NCBI GenBank assembly: GCA_030144725.1
Contig: JASKMD010000019.1
Span: 4,806,985 to 4,870,984 of the forward strand
Source: Haematococcus lacustris
Taxonomy: Eukaryota; Chlorophyta; Chlorophyceae; Chlamydomonadales; Haematococcaceae
DNA length: 64,000 nucleotides
Direction of reading: 5' to 3'
How positions within the stretch are numbered: the stretch's first letter is position 1; each line of letters starts with the position of its first letter. Shown piece by piece: positions 9,333 to 18,765 of the stretch. Under the pieces are notes generated by a model. The model saw nothing but the letters and a program-made list of their open reading frames with translations. It had not been told where the DNA came from and did no database searches. The translations under genes were made by a program, and so were the position numbers.

Positions 9333-10206
9333 ATGAACGCGGAAGAGATCGCTCAGATGCAACGCGTATTTTCGGAGCAGCAGGCCACAATCCAGCGGCT
9401 GGAACAGCAGCTCGCGCAACTGTCCCTGCAGAAAACCACTCCGGCGGCGCCCCACAGCAGCGTATGCCCCGTGCCAATCCACCCGCCACTTTCTCTGGAA
9501 GCCGTACCACGGACGTGGCGGCTTGGCTATTCGCAGTGGATCTCTTCTTCACAATCTCCGAGCTGACGGACGCCCAACGGATCGTCTACGTCGCCACCCT
9601 CCTCTCCGGCCATGCTCTCCTGTGGTACCGCAGCAGCGTCAGCTCTTTCACCTCCTGGACGTGCTTTGTCGCTGCTTTTGAGCGGCAGTTCGCGCCTGTC
9701 AACCGGCTGCGCCATGCAAGGGACCGCTTGGCAGCTCTCACCCAAACGAGCTCCGTGCGGCGGTACCTTGGCGAGTTCACAGCGCTCTGCCTGGAGGTCA
9801 CGGACCTCTCGCCCGCAGAACAGCTCGACCGGTTCATCCGGGGCCTCAAGCCCTCAGTGCGGCGTGAGCTGGAGCTGCGCGAGCCAACCTCCTTCTCCGA
9901 AGCCTCCACCATCGCGGATCCATCTCCTATTCCACCTCAGCCTCCCGCTCCCCCTATCGCCCTCCCTCCACTCCCCGCCCTCCCCGCCCTGAGACTGCCG
10001 CGGTGCCCATGGAACTGGACGCCATGCTCCACACCAGCCCAAGCCGCAACCGTGGCACTCGTCTCTCCGATGCTCAGCGTGCGGCTCTGCGGGACAGCAA
10101 GGCGTGCTTCTACTGCCGCAAGGCGGGGCACACCATGAAGGACTGCCCCATCAGCCCTCCCCGCCCAAACGTCAGCAGCGGCCCACGGAAGGGGGACCGC
10201 CGCTAG
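9333..10206 (+). pseudogene. gag: Gypsy-4 gag, frameshifted (unit 1)
   Basis: Ty3/gypsy capsid-nucleocapsid gene. It starts MNAEEIAQMQRVFSEQQ, a coiled-coil-like N-terminus (QRLEQQLAQLSLQ). It changes frame near 9430-9445 into the Retrotrans_gag core (AAWLFAVDLFF, LLWYRSSVSSFTSWTCF, FERQFAP, LGEFTALCLEVTDLSPAEQ, DRFIRGLKPSVRRELEL). It changes frame again near 9900-9930 to reach PETAAVPMELDAMLHT and a CX2CX4HX4C zinc knuckle (CFYCRKAGHTMKDC, 10108 onward), then stops at 10206. Both frame breaks are shared by all complete copies here, so they were present in the copy that was amplified. No RT or integrase follows; pol is absent. Confidence 0.88.
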
Positions 10207-10335
10207 ACGTCGCCTTCCGGACCCTCCCACCACCCCCTTCCACCACCCCCTCCCACCCCCTCCCACCCCCTCCCACCACCCCCTCCCACCCCCTCCCACC
10301 CCCTCTAACCACCCCCTCCCAGCCCCTCTGCTTTT

Positions 10336-10880
10336 CCACCTCCTCTCCTTGTCCTCCCCGGTGCGCTCGTCCCCACCGCGCACCTTACTTCCTCCTCCCT
10401 GCCCCTGCACCCTCCTACCCTGGTCTGCATTCCACCTGCCAGCCGTACACTGGTAAGGTGGACACTGCCCGGCCCTCCCTGCAGGTTGTCAGATCCATGC
10501 CCTTACCCCTGCAGCATGTTAGACCTGCTGGCAGCATTCTGAAGCATCCTTCTGTGGCTGGCTCCACGCCACCGGGACGACCTCGTAAGGTCGTGCTGTT
10601 CTCCCTGCCCCTACCTGCAGCTCTAGGTGGCAGCCCTCCTCGCCCTCCCCAGCCTGGCCGGACAGCCCGCCCAGCTGTGTTGCAGCGTGCCAATGCTGAT
10701 GCACCTGCCTTCCTCCATGTCAACCCCTTTGCCGTGCTGGCTGTTCAGGACCAGCCGCCGGCCGATTCTCTCGCTCCCCGGTCCTTACCTCCTCCCCCTG
10801 CCCCTCCGTGTTCCCCTCCTGCTCCTTGTCCTTCCCGCACCTCCCCGCCCACTCCCACCCCCACCCACCGAACGCCCTAA
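10336..10880 (+). other. Proline-rich open stretch after gag (unit 1; again at 13507-14051 and 16678-17222)
   Basis: It is open in one frame to a stop at 10880. Recognisable runs include SILKHPSVAGSTPPGRPRKV and FLHVNPFAVLAVQDQPP. It is Pro-rich and I do not recognise a family. The first half also accompanies gag in the reverse copy at 54.87-55.2 kb, so it belongs to the Gypsy-4 or mosaic block. Confidence 0.35.
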
Positions 10881-10899
10881 GCCCCCACCAGCAACCCTG

Positions 10900-11490
10900 A
10901 AGCTCAGGCTGGCTCGACGGGGAAGGGGACGGGCCACTGCAAGGAGTGGCGAACCACTAGCTCCCCCCCCCCTGCGCCCTGCCCTCCCCATGCCTAGGCC
11001 TCCCTGCTGCCCTCTCCTCCTCCACTCCTCCTGCCCCAACCCTCCCCTCTGTCCCCTCCTGCCCTCCCCTCCGCTCCCTCCTGGGCTGCTTGGCAAACCA
11101 GCCCCCCGACGCCTCGGGCCACAGCTGGTCGAAGTGGGCAGCGTCCAGCTCTGGGTCCTTTCCCCTGAACCAGGTGGAGGGCACAGCGCCGCAGAGGCCC
11201 ACGCGGATGTCCCTCCCCACCCGATGCCAGTCCCGCTTGACGGCCGTGGTGAGGGTGGAGATGACCTCCTCCACGACCCGCCTCGCCACCTGTTGTGGCT
11301 GCAGGGCTGTAGCGGCTCCTGAGCTGCGGAGGCGCCACACTGCGCCCAGGTAGGCAACGCGCAGCCGCAGCCACAGCAGGCTGTCAGGGGGCTGAAAGGG
11401 GGGGGCCTCGCCGAGGGTGGGGCGCCCACTGAGGAGCAGCATGGCGTCGCCTGAGGGGGGGCGGGTGCCTGTGAGGCGGCCGTACACGTC
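10900..11490 (-). pseudogene. LINE-M ORF2 C-terminal region, reversed (unit 1)
   Basis: The minus strand reads DVYGRLTGTRPPSGDAMLLL, then LLWLRLRVAYLGAVWRLRSS, VVEEVISTLTTAVKRDWHRV and GLCGAVPSTWFRGKDPELDA. This pattern (hydrophobic Trp-rich helix, then VVxxVxxxLxxAVxxDWxRV) is the usual post-RT C-terminal tail of L1-type ORF2 proteins. It is isolated from any RT here. It contains TLTTAVKRDWHRV, the same piece fused in front of RT in the mosaic fragments at 4.6, 45.2 and 57.0 kb. Confidence 0.7.
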
Positions 11491-11576
11491 CAGCACCCAC
11501 TCCCAGCCTGGGACCACGCCTGGGACCCACTTCCAGCCTGGGACCCACTTCGACCAGCCTCCCAGCCTGGGACCCA

Positions 11577-12253
11577 CTTCCGCCAGCTCTCCCTCCCTTG
11601 ACCCCATGGACGCCGAGGCAGCGGCCCCCACCGCCTCTTGCCGCACGAAGGTCACGGGGCCTGGCGCAGTTGCCCATCTCCCAGCCCAGGAGCCTGGTCC
11701 CTCCACCGGGCTGGGCACCCGGCTCGGCACGGTGCGGGTTGGGCCCTGTGAGCTGCAGGGTAGTCAGCCTCCCCGCTGGCTTGACACCGCCGCGAGGGCA
11801 CCTCCGCGCCCCTCCCCGGATGACAGGAGGGCTAGGCGGGAGGAGCGGCAGCGGGTGGCTCAGTGTAGGTCGAGGCGAGGCTACACGCAGCCTGCTACCC
11901 AGCCAGCCAGAGGGGGGCCTAGCCGGCGCCGGTATGGCATTCCCTCTTCCGGTTCCAGCTCTGAGGAGTGGGAGGCACGGCGTGCAGGGCACCAGCAAGC
12001 TGGCAGGCAGCGTGCTGCGCAGCTTGGCCATGGGTCCCCACACGTGCGCCGCTACGGGTTGCTCAGCCCCTCTGCTAGCCTGGCCAGCTCGCTGGGGGCC
12101 TCCTGTGTTAGCCCTGTAGTTGAGTCAGCAGGGCCCCGGGAGGGGAGGTTGAGGGTGCCTAAGCGGCAGCAGCCCGAGCAGGCAGCTCAGCCTGGGGAGG
12201 AGGTCGAGCAGCTCGGTCCTCTGCCCCTGCGGCCCCCGCTGGCCATCTATTCC
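11577..12253 (+). pseudogene. LINE-M ORF1 C-terminal part, truncated (unit 1)
   Basis: The reading [20 protein letters not shown] through [37 protein letters not shown] and [10 protein letters not shown] matches ORF1 of LINE-M copy C (28250-28925). It ends abruptly at 12253, where Gypsy-4 LTR sequence begins. No nucleic-acid-binding motif is obvious; the protein is basic and Pro/Ser-rich. Confidence 0.75.
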
Positions 12254-12503
12254 CCTGTCTCGCTCTCCCGCCCTCACAGGTAAGCCGTGCTCTGTTGGTC
12301 ATCTCTGCTATGTTGTAACCTTGGCTCAGAACTCTATCTGACCCCGGGTCCTGTCTCGTTCTCCCGCCCTCACAGGCTCCCTGGTCTCATCTCCGTTACA
12401 TTGGTGCCTTCTCTCTCGGGAACCGCAGTGCTCTTCCCTCGTCTCTCCCACTCCACCGTTCCTCTCTCCCACTCCGCATTCTCACCGCTAATCCCGCGCC
12501 GCC

Positions 12504-13377
12504 ATGAACGCGGAAGAGATCGCTCAGATGCAACGCGTATTTTCGGAGCAGCAGGCCACAATCCAGCGGCTGGAACAGCAGCTCGCGCAACTGTCCCTGC
12601 AGAAAACCACTCCGGCGGCGCCCCACAGCAGCGTATGCCCCGTGCCAATCCACCCGCCACTTTCTCTGGAAGCCGTACCACGGACGTGGCGGCTTGGCTA
12701 TTCGCAGTGGATCTCTTCTTCACAATCTCCGAGCTGACGGACGCCCAACGGATCGTCTACGTCGCCACCCTCCTCTCCGGCCATGCTCTCCTGTGGTACC
12801 GCAGCAGCGTCAGCTCTTTCACCTCCTGGACGTGCTTTGTCGCTGCTTTTGAGCGGCAGTTCGCGCCTGTCAACCGGCTGCGCCATGCAAGGGACCGCTT
12901 GGCAGCTCTCACCCAAACGAGCTCCGTGCGGCGGTACCTTGGCGAGTTCACAGCGCTCTGCCTGGAGGTCACGGACCTCTCGCCCGCAGAACAGCTCGAC
13001 CGGTTCATCCGGGGCCTCAAGCCCTCAGTGCGGCGTGAGCTGGAGCTGCGCGAGCCAACCTCCTTCTCCGAAGCCTCCACCATCGCGGATCCATCTCCTA
13101 TTCCACCTCAGCCTCCCGCTCCCCCTATCGCCCTCCCTCCACTCCCCGCCCTCCCCGCCCTGAGACTGCCGCGGTGCCCATGGAACTGGACGCCATGCTC
13201 CACACCAGCCCAAGCCGCAACCGTGGCACTCGTCTCTCCGATGCTCAGCGTGCGGCTCTGCGGGACAGCAAGGCGTGCTTCTACTGCCGCAAGGCGGGGC
13301 ACACCATGAAGGACTGCCCCATCAGCCCTCCCCGCCCAAACGTCAGCAGCGGCCCACGGAAGGGGGACCGCCGCTAG
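12504..13377 (+). pseudogene. gag: Gypsy-4 gag, frameshifted (unit 2)
   Basis: Essentially identical to the unit 1 gag, with the same two frame breaks and the same zinc knuckle. Its LTR end and candidate primer-binding site lie at 12302-12411. The 96-bp GTAAGCC...CACAG interval is 12280-12375. Confidence 0.87.
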
Positions 13378-14070
13378 ACGTCGCCTTCCGGACCCTCCCA
13401 CCACCCCCTTCCACCACCCCCTCCCACCCCCTCCCACCCCCTCCCACCACCCCCTCCCACCCCCTCCCACCCCCTCTAACCACCCCCTCCCAGCCCCTCT
13501 GCTTTTCCACCTCCTCTCCTTGTCCTCCCCGGTGCACTCGTCCCCACCGCGTACCTTACTTCCTCCTCCCTGCCCCTGCACCCTCCTACCCTGGTCTGCA
13601 TTCCACCTGCCAGCCGTACACTGGTAAGGTGGACACTGCCCGGCCCTCCCTGCAGGTTGTCAGATCCATGCCCTTACCCCTGCAGCATGTTAGACCTGCT
13701 GGCAGCATTCTGAAGCATCCTTCTGTGGCTGGCTCCACGCCACCGGGACGACCTCGTAAGGTCGTGCTGTTCTCCCTGCCCCTACCTGCAGCTCTAGGTG
13801 GCAGCCCTCCTCGCCCTCCCCAGCCTGGCCGGACAGCCCGCCCAGCTGTGTTGCAGCGTGCCAATGCTGATGCACCTGCCTTCCTCCATGTCAACCCCTT
13901 TGCCGTGCTGGCTGTTCAGGACCAGCCGCCGGCCGATTCTCTCGCTCCCCGGTCCTTACCTCCTCCCCCTGCCCCTCCGTGTTCCCCTCCTGCTCCTTGT
14001 CCTTCCCGCACCTCCCCGCCCACTCCCACCCCCACCCACCGAACGCCCTAAGCCCCCACCAGCAACCCTG

Positions 14071-14661
14071 AAGCTCAGGCTGGCTCGACGGGGAAGGGGA
14101 CGGGCCACTGCAAGGAGTGGCGAACCACTAGCTCCCCCCCCCCTGCGCCCTGCCCTCCCCATGCCTAGGCCTCCCTGCTGCCCTCTCCTCCTCCACTCCT
14201 CCTGCCCCAACCCTCCCCTCTGTCCCCTCCTGCCCTCCCCTCCGCTCCCTCCTGGGCTGCTTGGCAAACCAGCCCCCCGACGCCTCGGGCCACAGCTGGT
14301 CGAAGTGGGCAGCGTCCAGCTCTGGGTCCTTTCCCCTGAACCAGGTGGAGGGCACAGCGCCGCAGAGGCCCACGCGGATGTCCCTCCCCACCCGATGCCA
14401 GTCCCGCTTGACGGCCGTGGTGAGGGTGGAGATGACCTCCTCCACGACCCGCCTCGCCACCTGTTGTGGCTGCAGGGCTGTAGCGGCTCCTGAGCTGCGG
14501 AGGCGCCACACTGCGCCCAGGTAGGCAACGCGCAGCCGCAGCCACAGCAGGCTGTCAGGGGGCTGAAAGGGGGGGGCCTCGCCGAGGGTGGGGCGCCCAC
14601 TGAGGAGCAGCATGGCGTCGCCTGAGGGGGGGCGGGTGCCTGTGAGGCGGCCGTACACGTC
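14071..14661 (-). pseudogene. LINE-M ORF2 C-terminal region, reversed (unit 2)
   Basis: Copy of 10900-11490 at +3171 bp, with the same Trp-rich tail motifs. No difference that matters was noticed. Confidence 0.68.
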
Positions 14662-14747
14662 CAGCACCCACTCCCAGCCTGGGACCACGCCTGGGACCCA
14701 CTTCCAGCCTGGGACCCACTTCGACCAGCCTCCCAGCCTGGGACCCA

Positions 14748-15424
14748 CTTCCGCCAGCTCTCCCTCCCTTGACCCCATGGACGCCGAGGCAGCGGCCCCC
14801 ACCGCCTCTTGCCGCACGAAGGTCACGGGGCCTGGCGCAGTTGCCCATCTCCCAGCCCAGGAGCCTGGTCCCTCCACCGGGCTGGGCACCCGGCTCGGCA
14901 CGGTGCGGGTTGGGCCCTGTGAGCTGCAGGGTAGTCAGCCTCCCCGCTGGCTTGACACCGCCGCGAGGGCACCTCCGCGCCCCTCCCCGGATGACAGGAG
15001 GGCTAGGCGGGAGGAGCGGCAGCGGGTGGCTCAGTGTAGGTCGAGGCGAGGCTACACGCAGCCTGCTACCCAGCCAGCCAGAGGGGGGCCTAGCCGGCGC
15101 CGGTATGGCATTCCCTCTTCCGGTTCCAGCTCTGAGGAGTGGGAGGCACGGCGTGCAGGGCACCAGCAAGCTGGCAGGCAGCGTGCTGCGCAGCTTGGCC
15201 ATGGGTCCCCACACGTGCGCCGCTACGGGTTGCTCAGCCCCTCTGCTAGCCTGGCCAGCTCGCTGGGGGCCTCCTGTGTTAGCCCTGTAGTTGAGTCAGC
15301 AGGGCCCCGGGAGGGGAGGTTGAGGGTGCCTAAGCGGCAGCAGCCCGAGCAGGCAGCTCAGCCTGGGGAGGAGGTCGAGCAGCTCGGTCCTCTGCCCCTG
15401 CGGCCCCCGCTGGCCATCTATTCC
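14748..15424 (+). pseudogene. LINE-M ORF1 C-terminal part, truncated (unit 2)
   Basis: Copy of 11577-12253, cut at the same base by the LTR junction. Confidence 0.73.
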
Positions 15425-15674
15425 CCTGTCTCGCTCTCCCGCCCTCACAGGTAAGCCGTGCTCTGTTGGTCATCTCTGCTATGTTGTAACCTTGGCTCAG
15501 AACTCTATCTGACCCCGGGTCCTGTCTCGTTCTCCCGCCCTCACAGGCTCCCTGGTCTCATCTCCGTTACATTGGTGCCTTCTCTCTCGGGAACCGCAGT
15601 GCTCTTCCCTCGTCTCTCCCACTCCACCGTTCCTCTCTCCCACTCCGCATTCTCACCGCTAATCCCGCGCCGCC

Positions 15675-16548
15675 ATGAACGCGGAAGAGATCGCTCAGAT
15701 GCAACGCGTATTTTCGGAGCAGCAGGCCACAATCCAGCGGCTGGAACAGCAGCTCGCGCAACTGTCCCTGCAGCAAACCACTCCGGCGGCGCCCCACAGC
15801 AGCGTATGCCCCGTGCCAATCCACCCGCCACTTTCTCTGGAAGCCGTACCACGGACGTGGCGGCTTGGCTATTCGCAGTGGATCTCTTCTTCACAATCTC
15901 CGAGCTGACGGACGCCCAACGGATCGTCTACGTCGCCACCCTCCTCTCCGGCCATGCTCTCCTGTGGTACCGCAGCAGCGTCAGCTCTTTCACCTCCTGG
16001 ACGTGCTTTGTCGCTGCTTTTGAGCGGCAGTTCGCGCCTGTCAACCGGCTGCGCCATGCAAGGGACCGCTTGGCAGCTCTCACCCAAACGAGCTCCGTGC
16101 GGCGGTACCTTGGCGAGTTCACAGCGCTCTGCCTGGAGGTCACGGACCTCTCGCCCGCAGAACAGCTCGACCGGTTCATCCGGGGCCTCAAGCCCTCAGT
16201 GCGGCGTGAGCTGGAGCTGCGCGAGCCAACCTCCTTCTCCGAAGCCTCCACCATCGCGGATCCATCTCCTATTCCACCTCAGCCTCCCGCTCCCCCTATC
16301 GCCCTCCCTCCACTCCCCGCCCTCCCCGCCCTGAGACTGCCGCGGTGCCCATGGAACTGGACGCCATGCTCCACACCAGCCCAAGCCGCAACCGTGGCAC
16401 TCGTCTCTCCGATGCTCAGCGTGCGGCTCTGCGGGACAGCAAGGCGTGCTTCTACTGCCGCAAGGCGGGGCACACCATGAAGGACTGCCCCATCAGCCCT
16501 CCCCGCCCAAACGTCAGCAGCGGCCCACGGAAGGGGGACCGCCGCTAG
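15675..16548 (+). pseudogene. gag: Gypsy-4 gag, frameshifted (unit 3)
   Basis: As units 1 and 2, but with CAGCAAACC for CAGAAAACC near 15772. That variant is shared with the reverse copies at 32.3, 44.3 and 56.0 kb, so unit 3 is closer to those and units 1 and 2 are later duplicates of one another. Confidence 0.87.
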
Positions 16549-17241
16549 ACGTCGCCTTCCGGACCCTCCCACCACCCCCTTCCACCACCCCCTCCCACCC
16601 CCTCCCACCCCCTCCCACCACCCCCTCCCACCCCCTCCCACCCCCTCTAACCACCCCCTCCCAGCCCCTCTGCTTTTCCACCTCCTCTCCTTGTCCTCCC
16701 CGGTGCGCTCGTCCCCACCGCGCACCTTACTTCCTCCTCCCTGCCCCTGCACCCTCCTACCCTGGTCTGCATTCCACCTGCCAGCCGTACACTGGTAAGG
16801 TGGACACTGCCCGGCCCTCCCTGCAGGTTGTCAGATCCATGCCCTTACCCCTGCAGCATGTTAGACCTGCTGGCAGCATTCTGAAGCATCCTTCTGTGGC
16901 TGGCTCCACGCCACCGGGACGACCTCGTAAGGTCGTGCTGTTCTCCCTGCCCCTACCTGCAGCTCTAGGTGGCAGCCCTCCTCGCCCTCCCCAGCCTGGC
17001 CGGACAGCCCGCCCAGCTGTGTTGCAGCGTGCCAATGCTGATGCACCTGCCTTCCTCCATGTCAACCCCTTTGCCGTGCTGGCTGTTCAGGACCAGCCGC
17101 CGGCCGATTCTCTCGCTCCCCGGTCCTTACCTCCTCCCCCTGCCCCTCCGTGTTCCCCTCCTGCTCCTTGTCCTTCCCGCACCTCCCCGCCCACTCCCAC
17201 CCCCACCCACCGAACGCCCTAAGCCCCCACCAGCAACCCTG

Positions 17242-17832
17242 AAGCTCAGGCTGGCTCGACGGGGAAGGGGACGGGCCACTGCAAGGAGAGGCGAACCACT
17301 AGCTCCCCCCCCCCTGCGCCCTGCCCTCCCCATGCCTAGGCCTCCCTGCTGCCCTCTCCTCCTCCACTCCTCCTGCCCCAACCCTCCCCTCTGTCCCCTC
17401 CTGCCCTCCCCTCCGCTCCCTCCTGGGCTGCTTGGCAAACCAGCCCCCCGACGCCTCGGGCCACAGCTGGTCGAAGTGGGCAGCGTCCAGCTCTGGGTCC
17501 TTTCCCCTGAACCAGGTGGAGGGCACAGCGCCGCAGAGGCCCACGCGGATGTCCCTCCCCACCCGATGCCAGTCCCGCTTGACGGCCGTGGTGAGGGTGG
17601 AGATGACCTCCTCCACGACCCGCCTCGCCACCTGTTGTGGCTGCAGGGCTGTAGCGGCTCCTGAGCTGCGGAGGCGCCACACTGCGCCCAGGTAGGCAAC
17701 GCGCAGCCGCAGCCACAGCAGGCTGTCAGGGGGCTGAAAGGGGGGGGCCTCGCCGAGGGTGGGGCGCCCACTGAGGAGCAGCATGGCGTCGCCTGAGGGG
17801 GGGCGGGTGCCTGTGAGGCGGCCGTACACGTC
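17242..17832 (-). pseudogene. LINE-M ORF2 C-terminal region, reversed (unit 3)
   Basis: Third copy of the Trp-rich tail; GGAGAGGCG replaces GGAGTGGCG near 17287. Confidence 0.68.
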
Positions 17833-17918
17833 CAGCACCCACTCCCAGCCTGGGACCACGCCTGGGACCCACTTCCAGCCTGGGACCCACTTCGACCAGC
17901 CTCCCAGCCTGGGACCCA

Positions 17919-18763
17919 CTTCCGCCAGCTCTCCCTCCCTTGACCCCATGGACGCCGAGGCAGCGGCCCCCACCGCCTCTTGCCGCACGAAGGTCACGGG
18001 GCCTGGCGCAGTTGCCCATCTCCCAGCCCAGGAGCCTGGTCCCTCCACCGGGCTGGGCACCCGGCTCGGCACGGTGCGGGTTGGGCCCTGTGAGCTGCAG
18101 GGTAGTCAGCCTCCCCGCTGGCTTGACACCGCCGCGAGGGCACCTCCGCGCCCCTCCCCGGATGACAGGAGGGCTAGGCGGGAGGAGCGGCAGCGGGTGG
18201 CTCAGTGTAGGTCGAGGCGAGGCTACACGCAGCCTGCTACCCAGCCAGCCAGAGGGGGGCCTAGCCGGCGCCGGTATGGCATTCCCTCTTCCGGTTCCAG
18301 CTCTGAGGAGTGGGAGGCACGGCGTGCAGGGCACCAGCAAGCTGGCAGGCAGCGTGCTGCGCAGCTTGGCCATGGGTCCCCACACGTGCGCCGCTACGGG
18401 TTGCTCAGCCCCTCTGCTAGCCTGGCCAGCTCGCTGGGGGCCTCCTGTGTTAGCCCTGTAGTTGAGTCAGCAGGGCCCCGGGAGGGGAGGTTGAGGGTGC
18501 CTAAGCGGCAGCAGCCCGAGCAGGCAGCTCAGCCTGGGGAGGAGGTCGAGCAGCTCGGTCCTCTGCCCCTGCGGCCCCCGCTGGCCATCTATTCGCGTGA
18601 GCCTCGGGTCCGCCTGCGCCGCCCGGGGGCCAAGTTGGCCTGCATTGAGGCCACTCCAGCCCCTATCCCCGGCCCACCCCCTTTGCCCGGTCCGCCTCCC
18701 CTTCCCAGCCCACCCACCCTCCTCTACACACGCGTAGCCCGCGCGGGGGCAAGCCAGGACTAG
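17919..18763 (+). pseudogene. LINE-M copy A, ORF1 (5'-truncated)
   Basis: The only tandem unit in which ORF1 runs to its natural stop. After PLAIYS it continues [20 protein letters not shown] and a Pro-rich tail ending VARAGASQD, stop at 18761-18763. ORF2 starts two bases later. The open frame extends upstream to 17759, but only the part from about 17919 matches copy C. Confidence 0.75.
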
Positions 18764-18765
18764 CC

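Larger units (their letters stand above)
9131..18594 (+). repeat. Three tandem 3171-bp units
   Basis: Units begin at 9131, 12302 and 15473, each with TCTCTGCTATGTTGTAACC. Spacing is exactly 3171 bp and only scattered substitutions are visible. Units 1 and 2 end CTGGCCATCTATTC joined to CCCTGTCTCGCTCTC of the Gypsy-4 LTR; unit 3 instead runs on into intact LINE-M ORF1 (18594 onward). Per unit: Gypsy-4 LTR end and gag, a CCCCTCCCAC-rich tract (10220-10335 in unit 1), a Pro-rich open stretch, reversed LINE-M ORF2 C-terminus, CCAGCCTGGGACCCACTTC repeats (about 11495-11575), and LINE-M ORF1. Confidence 0.93.

Noticed and set aside
10785..12119. Several 120-290-codon open frames antisense to LINE-M and gag pieces
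   Set aside because: They are shadows of GC-rich Pro/Arg coding in the other frames and repeat identically at +3171 and +6342.
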